A stretch of 6,897 bases of DNA from Pseudomonadales bacterium (GTDB lineage: Bacteria; Pseudomonadota; Gammaproteobacteria; Pseudomonadales; DC-out160): positions 1 through 6,897 of the forward strand of contig JAESQG010000418.1 in the NCBI GenBank assembly GCA_016765265.1, read 5' to 3'. The position numbers and the translations under genes are program-made. Below are positions 1 to 5,454 of the stretch, piece after piece. Each line of letters begins with the position of its first letter. Position 1 is the first letter of the stretch. The notes under the pieces are model-generated. The model worked only from the letters and a program-made list of their open reading frames with translations. It made no database searches and was not told the origin of the DNA.

Positions 1-1
1 T

Positions 2-733
2 ATGAAGCTGATATACAAGCACCATGGCTTAGGGCAGTGGACTCACGTTCACAGCGGATGGGAAGCAAAAGAGGATAGCTTAAAATTACAGGGCTGGAAG
101 AAAGAACGGCGAGTCATCATTGTCAGAAGAAAGTTATCCAATAGTAGTCTTGTCGGAATAGAATCGGGCAGAGAGGATTGCAAACAACTTTCCTTTATTG
201 ATGGGCCCGAAGAGATAAAGGTTTTTGAGTATTCGGTTTTAGTGACGGACTTAGAAGATGATTTGGTTTCGCTGTTCCAGCATTATCGGGATAGAGCGGA
301 TTGTGAAAATAATTTTGATGAACTTAAAAACCAGTGGGGTTGGGGTGGCTATACGACGAAGGATGTAAAGAGCTGCCGACTGATGTCTCGAATGATTGCC
401 TTAATTTATAACTGGTGGAATTTATACGTTCGCCTGGCATTGCCGGGTCAACATCATGAGGCGATTACAAGTCGGCCTTTACTCTTAACGGGCGTGGGTC
501 GACAGACAAAGCACAGCGATCAGAAGAAAATCACCATCACGAGTACGCACGGCAAACAAGAGAAGTTGGCTGGCGCATATCACCGGCTGGTTACTCTTTT
601 TAATGAACTAAAAATGATTGCTCCGCAGTTAACTTCTGCACAGTGCTGGAGTCGGATGTTAGAGCAGGTTATGGCCCAATTTAAGGTAAAAAAAGGGACA
701 GCAGACCCTCCTCACCTCAACTGCCTAACCTAA
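2..733 (+). CDS. DDE transposase, IS4 superfamily, C-terminal part (5' end outside window)
   Basis: This is the C-terminal part of an insertion-sequence transposase. The visible 243 residues contain the signature Y95-x2-R98-x3-E102-x6-K109 (YRDRADCENNFDELK), the YREK motif of the IS4 superfamily, in which the Glu is the third catalytic acidic residue of the DDE triad. It is followed by the Trp/Gly-rich segment NQWGWGGYTT and a hydrophobic helix with NWWNLYVRLA, both familiar from this transposase group. The first two catalytic Asp residues should lie upstream, beyond the left edge. The ATG at position 2 is therefore probably internal, and the reading frame stays open to the edge. The gene ends in TAA at 731-733. 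I am sure it is a DDE transposase of this superfamily; whether it belongs to IS4, IS1380 or a related family cannot be settled from this fragment. Confidence 0.85.
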   Translation: MKLIYKHHGLGQWTHVHSGWEAKEDSLKLQGWKKERRVIIVRRKLSNSSLVGIESGREDCKQLSFIDGPEEIKVFEYSVLVTDLEDDLVSLFQHYRDRADCENNFDELKNQWGWGGYTTKDVKSCRLMSRMIALIYNWWNLYVRLALPGQHHEAITSRPLLLTGVGRQTKHSDQKKITITSTHGKQEKLAGAYHRLVTLFNELKMIAPQLTSAQCWSRMLEQVMAQFKVKKGTADPPHLNCLT

Positions 734-741
734 GGGCAGTT
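719..741. repeat. Hairpin overlapping the transposase stop codon
   Basis: AACTGCC (719-725) and GGCAGTT (735-741) are perfect 7-base inverted repeats around a 9-base loop that contains the transposase stop codon at 731-733. No T-run follows directly, so it is a poor intrinsic terminator. It may be subterminal structure of the IS: TAACCTA at 726-732 also has an inverted copy at 771-777 (TAGGTTA). Confidence 0.45.
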
Positions 742-788
742 CGCTTAATTTAGAATGTGGTATCGATGCTAGGTTAAGTCCTTGGCAG

Positions 789-808
789 GTCTAACTGCGG
801 TTTTTAGG
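789..808 (-). repeat. Candidate right terminal inverted repeat of the IS
   Basis: The minus-strand sequence starting at 808 reads CCTAAAAACCGCAGTTAGAC. The CCT tip resembles ends of IS4/IS1380-type elements, and the site lies where the recombinase coding sequence breaks off. Bases 809-813 (TTGAT) could be one copy of a short target duplication. The matching left end is not in the window, so the repeat cannot be confirmed here. Confidence 0.35.
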
Positions 809-1087
809 TTGATCCTCGAACACTAACGCCTGATTAGGGGTGCAGTGCAGCCCTTCGATGATGGATTTCAATTCACTAAAGCCTAAGGGACGGGCCTTTT
901 TTGGCGCCTTTTGATAGTGGCTACGTAGCCCCTTCATCATCGCCTTAATCTCCGGTGCCTTAGTGGGGTCAACCAATCCGCGCTGGGTATGCCAGCGGGC
1001 GATCATCGACAGGCGTGTGCGGATGGTGGACGGGGTTAAGTTGGCCTTAGAAGAGGTCAGGCCGGGATTCATGTAATATTTAGCCAC
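791..1087 (-). pseudogene. Tyrosine recombinase/integrase remnant, core-binding domain only
   Basis: The 98-residue reading frame resembles the N-terminal SAM-like core-binding domain of tyrosine recombinases. It has STIRTRLSMIARWH at residues 20-33, then GLVDPT at 38-43, then a basic linker (MKGLRSHYQKAPKKARPL at 51-68), the usual order just before the catalytic domain. The catalytic domain with its Arg-His-Arg-Tyr residues is absent: after about residue 93 the frame enters the proposed IS end and stops. The start is also doubtful. The first available codon is a GTG at 1087 without a clear ribosome binding site, an in-frame TAA lies at about 1105, and relatives normally have more sequence before this domain. 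It is thus probably broken at both ends and inactive. Its GC (about 55% in the stretch I counted) is higher than in the Tn3 remnant next to it, suggesting a separate origin. Confidence 0.65.
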
Positions 1088-1172
1088 TTTGAACGTAACT
1101 AATTATTTTTATTAATAAATATTGCAGCATCACCTATGATCGCAAATAACGGTTGGATCAGTCCCAATTGCG

Positions 1173-1787
1173 TCAAAATGATTGGCTATAGCAGGGTGAA
1201 GCCAAGTACAACTTGCTCAAGTTGCGTAAGTTGCACTTGGTGTCTTTTTCAAGACGTTTTTCGATTGTGTGTGACACACCTGAAACGATTATCTGCAGTG
1301 TGGAATACGCGGGTATCTCTAATTGATATTGTTCCAAAAACCGAAGTGTTTCATCGAATAAATGGCGCTTATTCATAAAGTTCTTCGCAATTTCAGAAAG
1401 TCGCTGTTTTAATTGCTGGTGCCAATGATGAGTGCAAATGGAATATTCTTTTAACTGAAAAATTATTCTATACAGCTTTAATCTAACTCGGTTACTCAAA
1501 TTTTTTCGATATTGTGGCGCCTCAGGATAATACCGTTGGTATAAATAACGAAGGTCTTCCTTAACTTGGCCCCAAGTTAACTCAAGCCTCGTCTTCTTCG
1601 CTTTGAAGTAGCCCAACAAAAGTATAAAATGGACTTTTTGAAAAGTGCCTTCGAGCCTATCACAAGCTTGCTGCTCTTCATTGGAGAGCGTGAAGAAGAC
1701 CGTCTGCTCTCTTGGAGCAAAGAGTGGCTGGGCATAGAGTTGAACTTGTTCGTTATCGGTTAAAATTATGGCATGTGTACTACTCAT
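1173..1787 (-). pseudogene. tnpA: Tn3-family transposase, N-terminal fragment (DUF4158 region)
   Basis: This is the amino-terminal part of a Tn3-family replicative transposase, normally close to 1000 residues long. The opening is characteristic: ILTDNEQVQLYAQPLFAP soon after the start, FFTLSNEEQQACDRL, and HFILLLGYFKAKK, matching the DUF4158 domain that begins these enzymes. Only about 204 residues remain, so the whole DDE catalytic domain is missing. I place the start at the ATG at 1787, with AGAGG four bases upstream; a TTG at 1820 would add 11 residues. The frame ends at TGA (1175-1173) beside a long inverted repeat. In the neighbouring frame the amphipathic stretch VQLTQLEQVV follows directly after the Lys of EKDTK, so a one-base frameshift near 1235-1240 may have come before or with the truncation. 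The coding sequence is AT-rich. It cannot encode an active transposase; the family assignment is strong. Confidence 0.75.
1202..1240. repeat. 13-base inverted repeat, strong hairpin
   Basis: CCAAGTACAACTT (1202-1214) pairs with AAGTTGCACTTGG (1228-1240) at 12 of 13 positions around a 13-base loop. The loop itself contains another AAGTTG, and AAGTTGCGT/AAGTTGCAC form an imperfect 9-base tandem at 1219-1236. It lies at the broken 3' end of the Tn3 transposase remnant. It could be a recombination core site, a rearrangement scar or a chance hairpin; there is no T-run to make it a terminator. Confidence 0.6.
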
Positions 1788-1891
1788 GGAACCTCTAAAA
1801 GCAGCGTATTTTACGAACAAATGGGAGAAAATCCAGTGAGTTTTAGGGGTGGTTTAAATTAGGGCGCCTCTGTAGTCCCTATGGATAAAGA

Positions 1892-1938
1892 CTTACGGCG
1901 ATAATCGGTACCTTATTGATGAAAGTGTAAAGACCCCC
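1892..1938 (-). repeat. Candidate Tn3-type terminal inverted repeat
   Basis: Read on the minus strand from 1938, the sequence begins GGGGGTCTTTAC and ends CGCCGTAAG at 1892, a span of 47 bases. Tn3-family ends usually begin with GGGG and close with a TAAG-type inner end, most often about 38 bases and sometimes 45-48 bases long. It lies about 105 bases upstream of the Tn3 transposase start and is oriented as an outer end should be. Bases 1939-1943 (TATTT) would be the flanking 5-base duplication. No partner end is in the window. Confidence 0.45.
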
Positions 1939-1976
1939 TATTTGAATGCTTAGCTCCACTAAAGAAAACACTTGGG

Positions 1977-2040
1977 AACCATGCACTGGTTTGTTAGTCT
2001 ACACTTCTTCAATAGGGAACGATCCCTGATACTTTGTAAT
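1977..2040 (+). promoter_or_regulatory. Candidate promoter and operator dyads of the metal efflux operon
   Basis: Two short dyads lie upstream of the first efflux-operon gene: AACCA-TGCAC-TGGTT (1977-1991) and AGGGA-ACGA-TCCCT (2014-2027). A fair -10 candidate, TGTAAT, follows at 2035-2040, 18 bases before the ATG at 2059. No good -35 box sits at the usual 17-base distance. A dyad just upstream of a -10 box would suit a metal-responsive regulator, but the dyads match no operator I can name and no regulator gene is visible. Confidence 0.25.
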
Positions 2041-2058
2041 CCGATAGAAAGGGTCTTC

Positions 2059-2394
2059 ATGCTTCGAAAATGGTTGTCTTATCTGTTAGTTGTACTGATT
2101 TCAATTCAATCAGTCGTCGCTATTGCAGATGCACACCAATCTCATCAGAAAGGTAAGCCGCACGTAGACTTCAATCATGATCACGATTCCTCGACGATTA
2201 TAAAAATACAGCGCGATGAAACGGGTGCTGTACAGTATGATTGTCATCATTGCTGCCATGGGCATTCGTGTTTTTCTGTCACGGCGATAAACAACTCCTT
2301 CCCTGGAAAGGCCTCTAAGGATCATATTCCTTACCATCATTTTATTTACTCGTCCAATCAAACCTCACCCGATATTCGTCCTCCTATCGTTTAG
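2059..2394 (+). CDS. czcI: CzcI-like exported His/Cys-rich protein
   Basis: A small exported protein of 111 residues of the kind found just upstream of czcCBA pumps, where it is thought to bind metal or modulate the efflux genes. Residues 1-24 form a signal peptide (MLRKWLSYLLVVLISIQSVV, then AIADA). The mature part is rich in potential metal ligands: His at 26, 29, 35, 40 and 42, and the cluster CHHCCHGHSC at 62-71 with four Cys and four His. The tail near residues 95-110 is Ser/Pro-rich (SSNQTSPDIRPP), as in CzcI-like proteins. I chose the ATG at 2059 because it gives a proper signal peptide and has a purine-rich AGAAAGGG upstream; a TTG at 1972 would add 29 unlikely residues. It heads a run of five genes on the same strand. 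The match is by overall layout, as the family is poorly conserved; the exact function is uncertain. Confidence 0.65.
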   Translation: MLRKWLSYLLVVLISIQSVVAIADAHQSHQKGKPHVDFNHDHDSSTIIKIQRDETGAVQYDCHHCCHGHSCFSVTAINNSFPGKASKDHIPYHHFIYSSNQTSPDIRPPIV

Positions 2395-2444
2395 TCGAAT
2401 TTTGTTTTTTTAAAAGCCAAATCATTTGTATTTGGCACTCGACT
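2393..2444. repeat. Nested hairpin between the czcI-like gene and the next gene
   Basis: An outer pair AGTCGA (2393-2398) and TCGACT (2439-2444) encloses an inner perfect pair GCCAAAT (2416-2422) and ATTTGGC (2430-2436) with a 7-base loop. It starts on the czcI-like stop codon and ends 25 bases before the next ATG. A T-run (2404-2411) lies inside the structure, not after it, so this is not a classical terminator for the + strand. It may modulate read-through or protect the transcript. Confidence 0.4.
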
Positions 2445-2469
2445 TATATGATTTTTAGGATGAATAACC

Positions 2470-2895
2470 ATGAAATTACTTTCTATAGTGCTTTTCAGTG
2501 CTGCAATCGCTACACCCGCCTTGGCAAATGAAACCTATAACACCGAGGTTGTTAAAAATACCGGCCACAAATGGATGATTCGACAGGTATTAGCCTCATC
2601 AACACAAAAAGGCACTCGCATTAGCGGTCGTACGACCGCAATAAGACGCTTTGGGCTGCCCCGTGGCCATATTGATGTTGCAGCTTATACCCCCTCGGGT
2701 GAGCTTATTGCCGAAGCGACAACAGACTATACCCCCGCAATACTAACACGGAAGAAAAAGCAAAAAGGTGGTGTTAGATTTGCAGTTAACCTTACGGAAA
2801 CGCTGCCTTCTAACGCGGTTGTCAAAGTTGCTTTTCACCCATCTGAAAAGACAAACTCAGTAAATCCGTCTCATCAGTCTACTATTGCTCGCTGA
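2470..2895 (+). CDS. Exported protein of unknown function in the metal efflux operon
   Basis: I do not recognise a named family with certainty. The 141-residue product has a clear signal peptide (MKLLSIVLFSAAIATPALA, likely cut after residue 19), so it is periplasmic or secreted. The mature protein has alternating hydrophobic segments suggestive of a small beta-sandwich: ISGRTTAIRRFGLPRGHIDVAA (51-72), TPSGELIAEATTDYTP (74-89), a basic loop RKKKQK (94-99), GVRFAVNLTE (101-110) and NAVVKVAFHP (115-124). His33, His67 and His123 are possible metal ligands, but there is no Cys and no His cluster. The tail after residue 125 is polar and probably disordered. AGGA at 2457-2460 precedes the ATG. It sits between the czcI-like gene and czcC, 60 bases before czcC, so a helper role in cation export is likely from position alone. 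Confidence 0.75.
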   Translation: MKLLSIVLFSAAIATPALANETYNTEVVKNTGHKWMIRQVLASSTQKGTRISGRTTAIRRFGLPRGHIDVAAYTPSGELIAEATTDYTPAILTRKKKQKGGVRFAVNLTETLPSNAVVKVAFHPSEKTNSVNPSHQSTIAR

Positions 2896-2955
2896 GTAGC
2901 CGTACCGAAATTCCGACCAATCGGCCATCGCTATTTTTAAAAAAGGATTAACGAT

Positions 2956-4200
2956 ATGAATGCGTGTTTATCCAAACGCTTTGTTTTTGGGTGCCTGTGC
3001 ATCCTATATTTGCCTGGGAGTGCGCTTGCATCTTCCAGTGAATCTTCATCCATACGCTGGTTTGAAAATCAAATTCAGCAACACCCAGAGGTTGTCGCCG
3101 CTCGAGAACACAAGAATGCAGCACTCTCTACTGCAGACGCCTATGGGAAGCCCCTGTATAACCCAGAATTTGAAACTGAACTTGAGCGTGAAGGTGAAGC
3201 TAATAATTATCTGATTGGTATTAGCCAAACCATTGATTGGCGGGATAAACGGGATACAAAGCGCCAGCTGGCCAGTGCTGACCGCACAATCGCCGAGCAA
3301 ACCTATGAATCAGTGGTGCAACAAAAATCAGCAGAGGCTCTACAGGCGCTGATTCAATGGAAAGCAGCGAGTCAACTAGCAGAGCTTGCCGTAAATCAGG
3401 AGCGTCAATTAGGCAGGCTGCTTGATTTGGTCAAGCAGCGTCAGCAGGCAGGTGACGTATCTCAACTTGATGCTGAAATGACGATTCTTGGTTTATCGCA
3501 AACATTTAGTAGTACTGCACAAGCCTTATCGCAACTAAAAAAGGAGGAAGCTCATTTGCGTGAGCTACTACCGGAGTGGTCCCCTGAGGCTGCTCTGGTT
3601 CCTGAAATCGCAAAGTTCGTTGACACAACTATCTCAAATAATCCAGAAAAAATCGGACAATGGCTAAACGCGCACCCTTTGGTGATGGTATCGCGAGCAG
3701 AGTGGGATGCGTCGAAGCAGTCTGCCTTGCTGGCAAACAAGGCAGCCAAAGCTGACCCTACGGTTGGCATTAATGCTGGACAGTCGGACAATGAGAATGT
3801 CATCGCACTCACTTTTTCGATTCCTCTCAATGTACGAAATGATTTCAGCGCAGAAGCGAAGGCTGCTAGCCAAGAGGTGTTGGCGGCTGAAGCACAGTAC
3901 TACGCCACCCATCGTAAACAACGTTTCGCGATACAGGCAGCTTACGATGTTTTACAACAATATCAGAAGCACTCAGACCGTTGGCAAAGACTCATGCAGG
4001 GTCGAGGTAAGCGCAGCGAAAACCTACTGAAAAAAAAATGGGTTAGCGGGGACCTGAGCACAACAGAGTATCTTCTTGCTTTACAACAATTAACTGAAGG
4101 GCTTGCAGCAGGTATCGAATTGCAAACGCAGTTTCAACTGGCTCGAATTGAATGGTTATTGCAAGCCGGACAAATTAACACGGCATTGGAGTCAAAATGA
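2956..4200 (+). CDS. czcC: CzcC-like outer membrane factor (TolC family)
   Basis: The outer membrane channel of a tripartite heavy-metal efflux pump; it takes cations from the RND pump and adaptor across the outer membrane. The 414 residues have a signal peptide (about 1-25, ending GSALA) and two OEP-type halves. The first contains HPEVVAAREHKNAA (43-56), the NPEFETELE segment and ISQTIDWRDKR. The second has HPLVMVSRAEWDASKQ, then DPTVGINAGQ and IALTFSIPLNVRND. The duplicated HPxV...A and strand motifs are typical of CzcC/TolC proteins, as are the long Gln/Ala/Glu-rich coiled helices between them (about 100-190 and 295-400). Length is normal for CzcC. AAGGA lies 9 bases before the ATG. The stop overlaps the next start as ATGA, indicating translational coupling with the adaptor. 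No lipobox is evident near the signal cleavage site. Family assignment is firm; metal specificity is inferred from the operon. Confidence 0.88.
   Translation: MNACLSKRFVFGCLCILYLPGSALASSSESSSIRWFENQIQQHPEVVAAREHKNAALSTADAYGKPLYNPEFETELEREGEANNYLIGISQTIDWRDKRDTKRQLASADRTIAEQTYESVVQQKSAEALQALIQWKAASQLAELAVNQERQLGRLLDLVKQRQQAGDVSQLDAEMTILGLSQTFSSTAQALSQLKKEEAHLRELLPEWSPEAALVPEIAKFVDTTISNNPEKIGQWLNAHPLVMVSRAEWDASKQSALLANKAAKADPTVGINAGQSDNENVIALTFSIPLNVRNDFSAEAKAASQEVLAAEAQYYATHRKQRFAIQAAYDVLQQYQKHSDRWQRLMQGRGKRSENLLKKKWVSGDLSTTEYLLALQQLTEGLAAGIELQTQFQLARIEWLLQAGQINTALESK
4188..4191 (+). promoter_or_regulatory. Ribosome binding site for the adaptor gene, supports the 4197 start
   Basis: GGAG lies five bases before the ATG at 4197, inside the end of czcC. 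It favours this start over the in-frame ATG at 4224, which has only a weak GAG upstream, although the later start would give a more conventional signal peptide. Confidence 0.5.
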
Positions 4201-5423
4201 CAACCCATATTGAGTTAACGATTATGAAACAAACATCACACATTATTTTACCGCTAGTTGCCGCATTTATATTTTCTGTTGGAACAGCAAACCTTATTGC
4301 GGAAGAACAGGGTCATGAGGAACACGAACAACACAGTGAACATGGGGATAGCCATGGAGGTCATGAGGAAGACGGCGATAATCATGAAGATCCTGGAGAG
4401 AGTGAAGGCGTAAAACTCTCTGAAAAACAAAAATCACTCGCAAACATTAAAGTTGAAACGTTAAGACTGCGCACTATGGACTACCAGATTTATGCACCCG
4501 GTGAAATAAAAGCTAATGGCTATACCAGCTACTGGGTATCCCCTCGTGTAGATTCAGTAGTAATACGTCGGTATGCGTCACTGGGAGACCATGTCGAAAA
4601 GGGGCAAGCATTAGTGACACTGTTTAGCGAAACCGTTGCCGAGGCTCAAGCGTCTTTTCGTGTTGCTAGCGGTGAATGGATTCGCGTTAAAAAATTAGGC
4701 CGTAAAGCGGTCGGGGACAAACGCTTTATTGTTGCCGAAACCGATTATGACGCTGCTTACGGGCGATTATTGGCATTCGGTTTATCTGAAATCGCCGTCC
4801 AATCATTGGCGAAGCCACGTTCTACAAAGTCCTCTCAGTCACTAGGAGAATACACATTGATTGCCGCTATTGAGGGAACGGTGTTATCGGATGATTTCCA
4901 TCAAGGCCAGCGCGTTGAATCAGGAGAGGCATTAATGGAATTAGCGGATGAAGCGGCGTTGTGGGTCGAGGCACGCTTAGCACCTACTGCACAACTGGCG
5001 TTACCCGCCGGAACTCCGGCCAAAATTAATGTGGGTAAGGAATGGTTTGATGCAAAGGTAACCCAGGAGGCTCATACGATTGATCCAAAAACACGTACGC
5101 GAGTGGTACGACTTTTGGTAAATAATGATTCTCATCGGTTACACCCTGGTTTGTTTGCTGATGTGTACTTTTCATTTGCGACTAAAACACCGGTACTATC
5201 CGTACCGGAAGCAGCATTGATGCGCAGTGCAGATGGCGATTGGACGGTATTTGTAGAGTATGAGCCTGGTCAGTTTAAGGCACAAGAGGTTACGTTAGGA
5301 CGGTCTTTGGGCAAGTGGCGAGAGATTACTGATATTCGCTCTGGGACTCGCGTTGTGATGGAAGGTGCTTTTTTTGTAGCCTCTCAAATCGCCAAAGGCG
5401 GTTTTGATCCTCACAACCACTAA
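4197..5423 (+). CDS. czcB: CzcB-like periplasmic adaptor of RND efflux pump, His-rich N-terminus
   Basis: The membrane-fusion protein linking the RND pump to the outer membrane channel. The 408 residues begin with a hydrophobic export segment (about 16-35). A His/Glu/Asp-rich stretch follows at 38-70, with His at 40, 43, 46, 49, 53, 56 and 63, a likely cation-binding segment typical of CzcB-type adaptors. After the linker GVKLSEKQ come the two halves of the barrel-sandwich domain: PRVDSVVIRRYASLGDHVEKG, then after a short helical hairpin AAIEGTVLSDDFHQGQRVESG. The beta-barrel contains LWVEARLAP and TIDPKTRTRVVRLLV, and HPGLFADVYFS leads to the C-terminal membrane-proximal domain. The product ends with GGFDPHNH. 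It overlaps czcC by four bases and precedes czcA by 31 bases. If translation begins at 4224 the protein is nine residues shorter. Length and domain order are normal and the gene looks intact. Confidence 0.9.
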   Translation: MTTHIELTIMKQTSHIILPLVAAFIFSVGTANLIAEEQGHEEHEQHSEHGDSHGGHEEDGDNHEDPGESEGVKLSEKQKSLANIKVETLRLRTMDYQIYAPGEIKANGYTSYWVSPRVDSVVIRRYASLGDHVEKGQALVTLFSETVAEAQASFRVASGEWIRVKKLGRKAVGDKRFIVAETDYDAAYGRLLAFGLSEIAVQSLAKPRSTKSSQSLGEYTLIAAIEGTVLSDDFHQGQRVESGEALMELADEAALWVEARLAPTAQLALPAGTPAKINVGKEWFDAKVTQEAHTIDPKTRTRVVRLLVNNDSHRLHPGLFADVYFSFATKTPVLSVPEAALMRSADGDWTVFVEYEPGQFKAQEVTLGRSLGKWREITDIRSGTRVVMEGAFFVASQIAKGGFDPHNH

Positions 5424-5454
5424 TCCCTTATTATGTCTATGACAGGAGAAAACC

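Larger units (their letters stand above)
1..808 (+). mobile_element. Insertion sequence, right part only
   Basis: The transposase at 2-733 and about 75 noncoding bases after it look like the right part of an insertion sequence. The proposed right end is 808: read on the minus strand, the element would begin CCTAAAAACCGC, and several IS4/IS1380-type elements begin with CCT. The boundary also fits the neighbouring recombinase remnant, whose recognisable reading frame runs leftward to about 811 and then meets a stop at 791-793, only five codons inside the proposed end. The left end and target duplication are outside the window, so the boundary is an inference. Confidence 0.5.

Noticed and set aside
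1202..1240. Integron attC site
   Set aside because: The arms lack the expected RYYYAAC and GTTRRRY core sites in the proper places, and no cassette structure follows.
1136..1378. Plus-strand 80-codon open frame
   Set aside because: It lies antisense within the Tn3 transposase fragment, has no recognisable domain or ribosome binding site, and its residue pattern is unlike a real protein.
1972..2058. Longer start (TTG at 1972) for the CzcI-like gene
   Set aside because: It would put 29 residues in front of a good signal peptide and cover the candidate promoter region.
2110..2361. Minus-strand 83-codon open frame
   Set aside because: It is a shadow of the CzcI-like gene, which has a signal peptide and metal-ligand pattern; the minus-strand product has neither.
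2896..2955. Terminator between the exported protein gene and czcC
   Set aside because: Only a 4-base stem (CCGA/TCGG) is present and the T-run does not follow it directly; the genes most likely share a transcript.
3046..4030. Several other open frames of 84-107 codons on both strands within czcC
   Set aside because: They overlap a clear full-length TolC-family gene and show no domain of their own.
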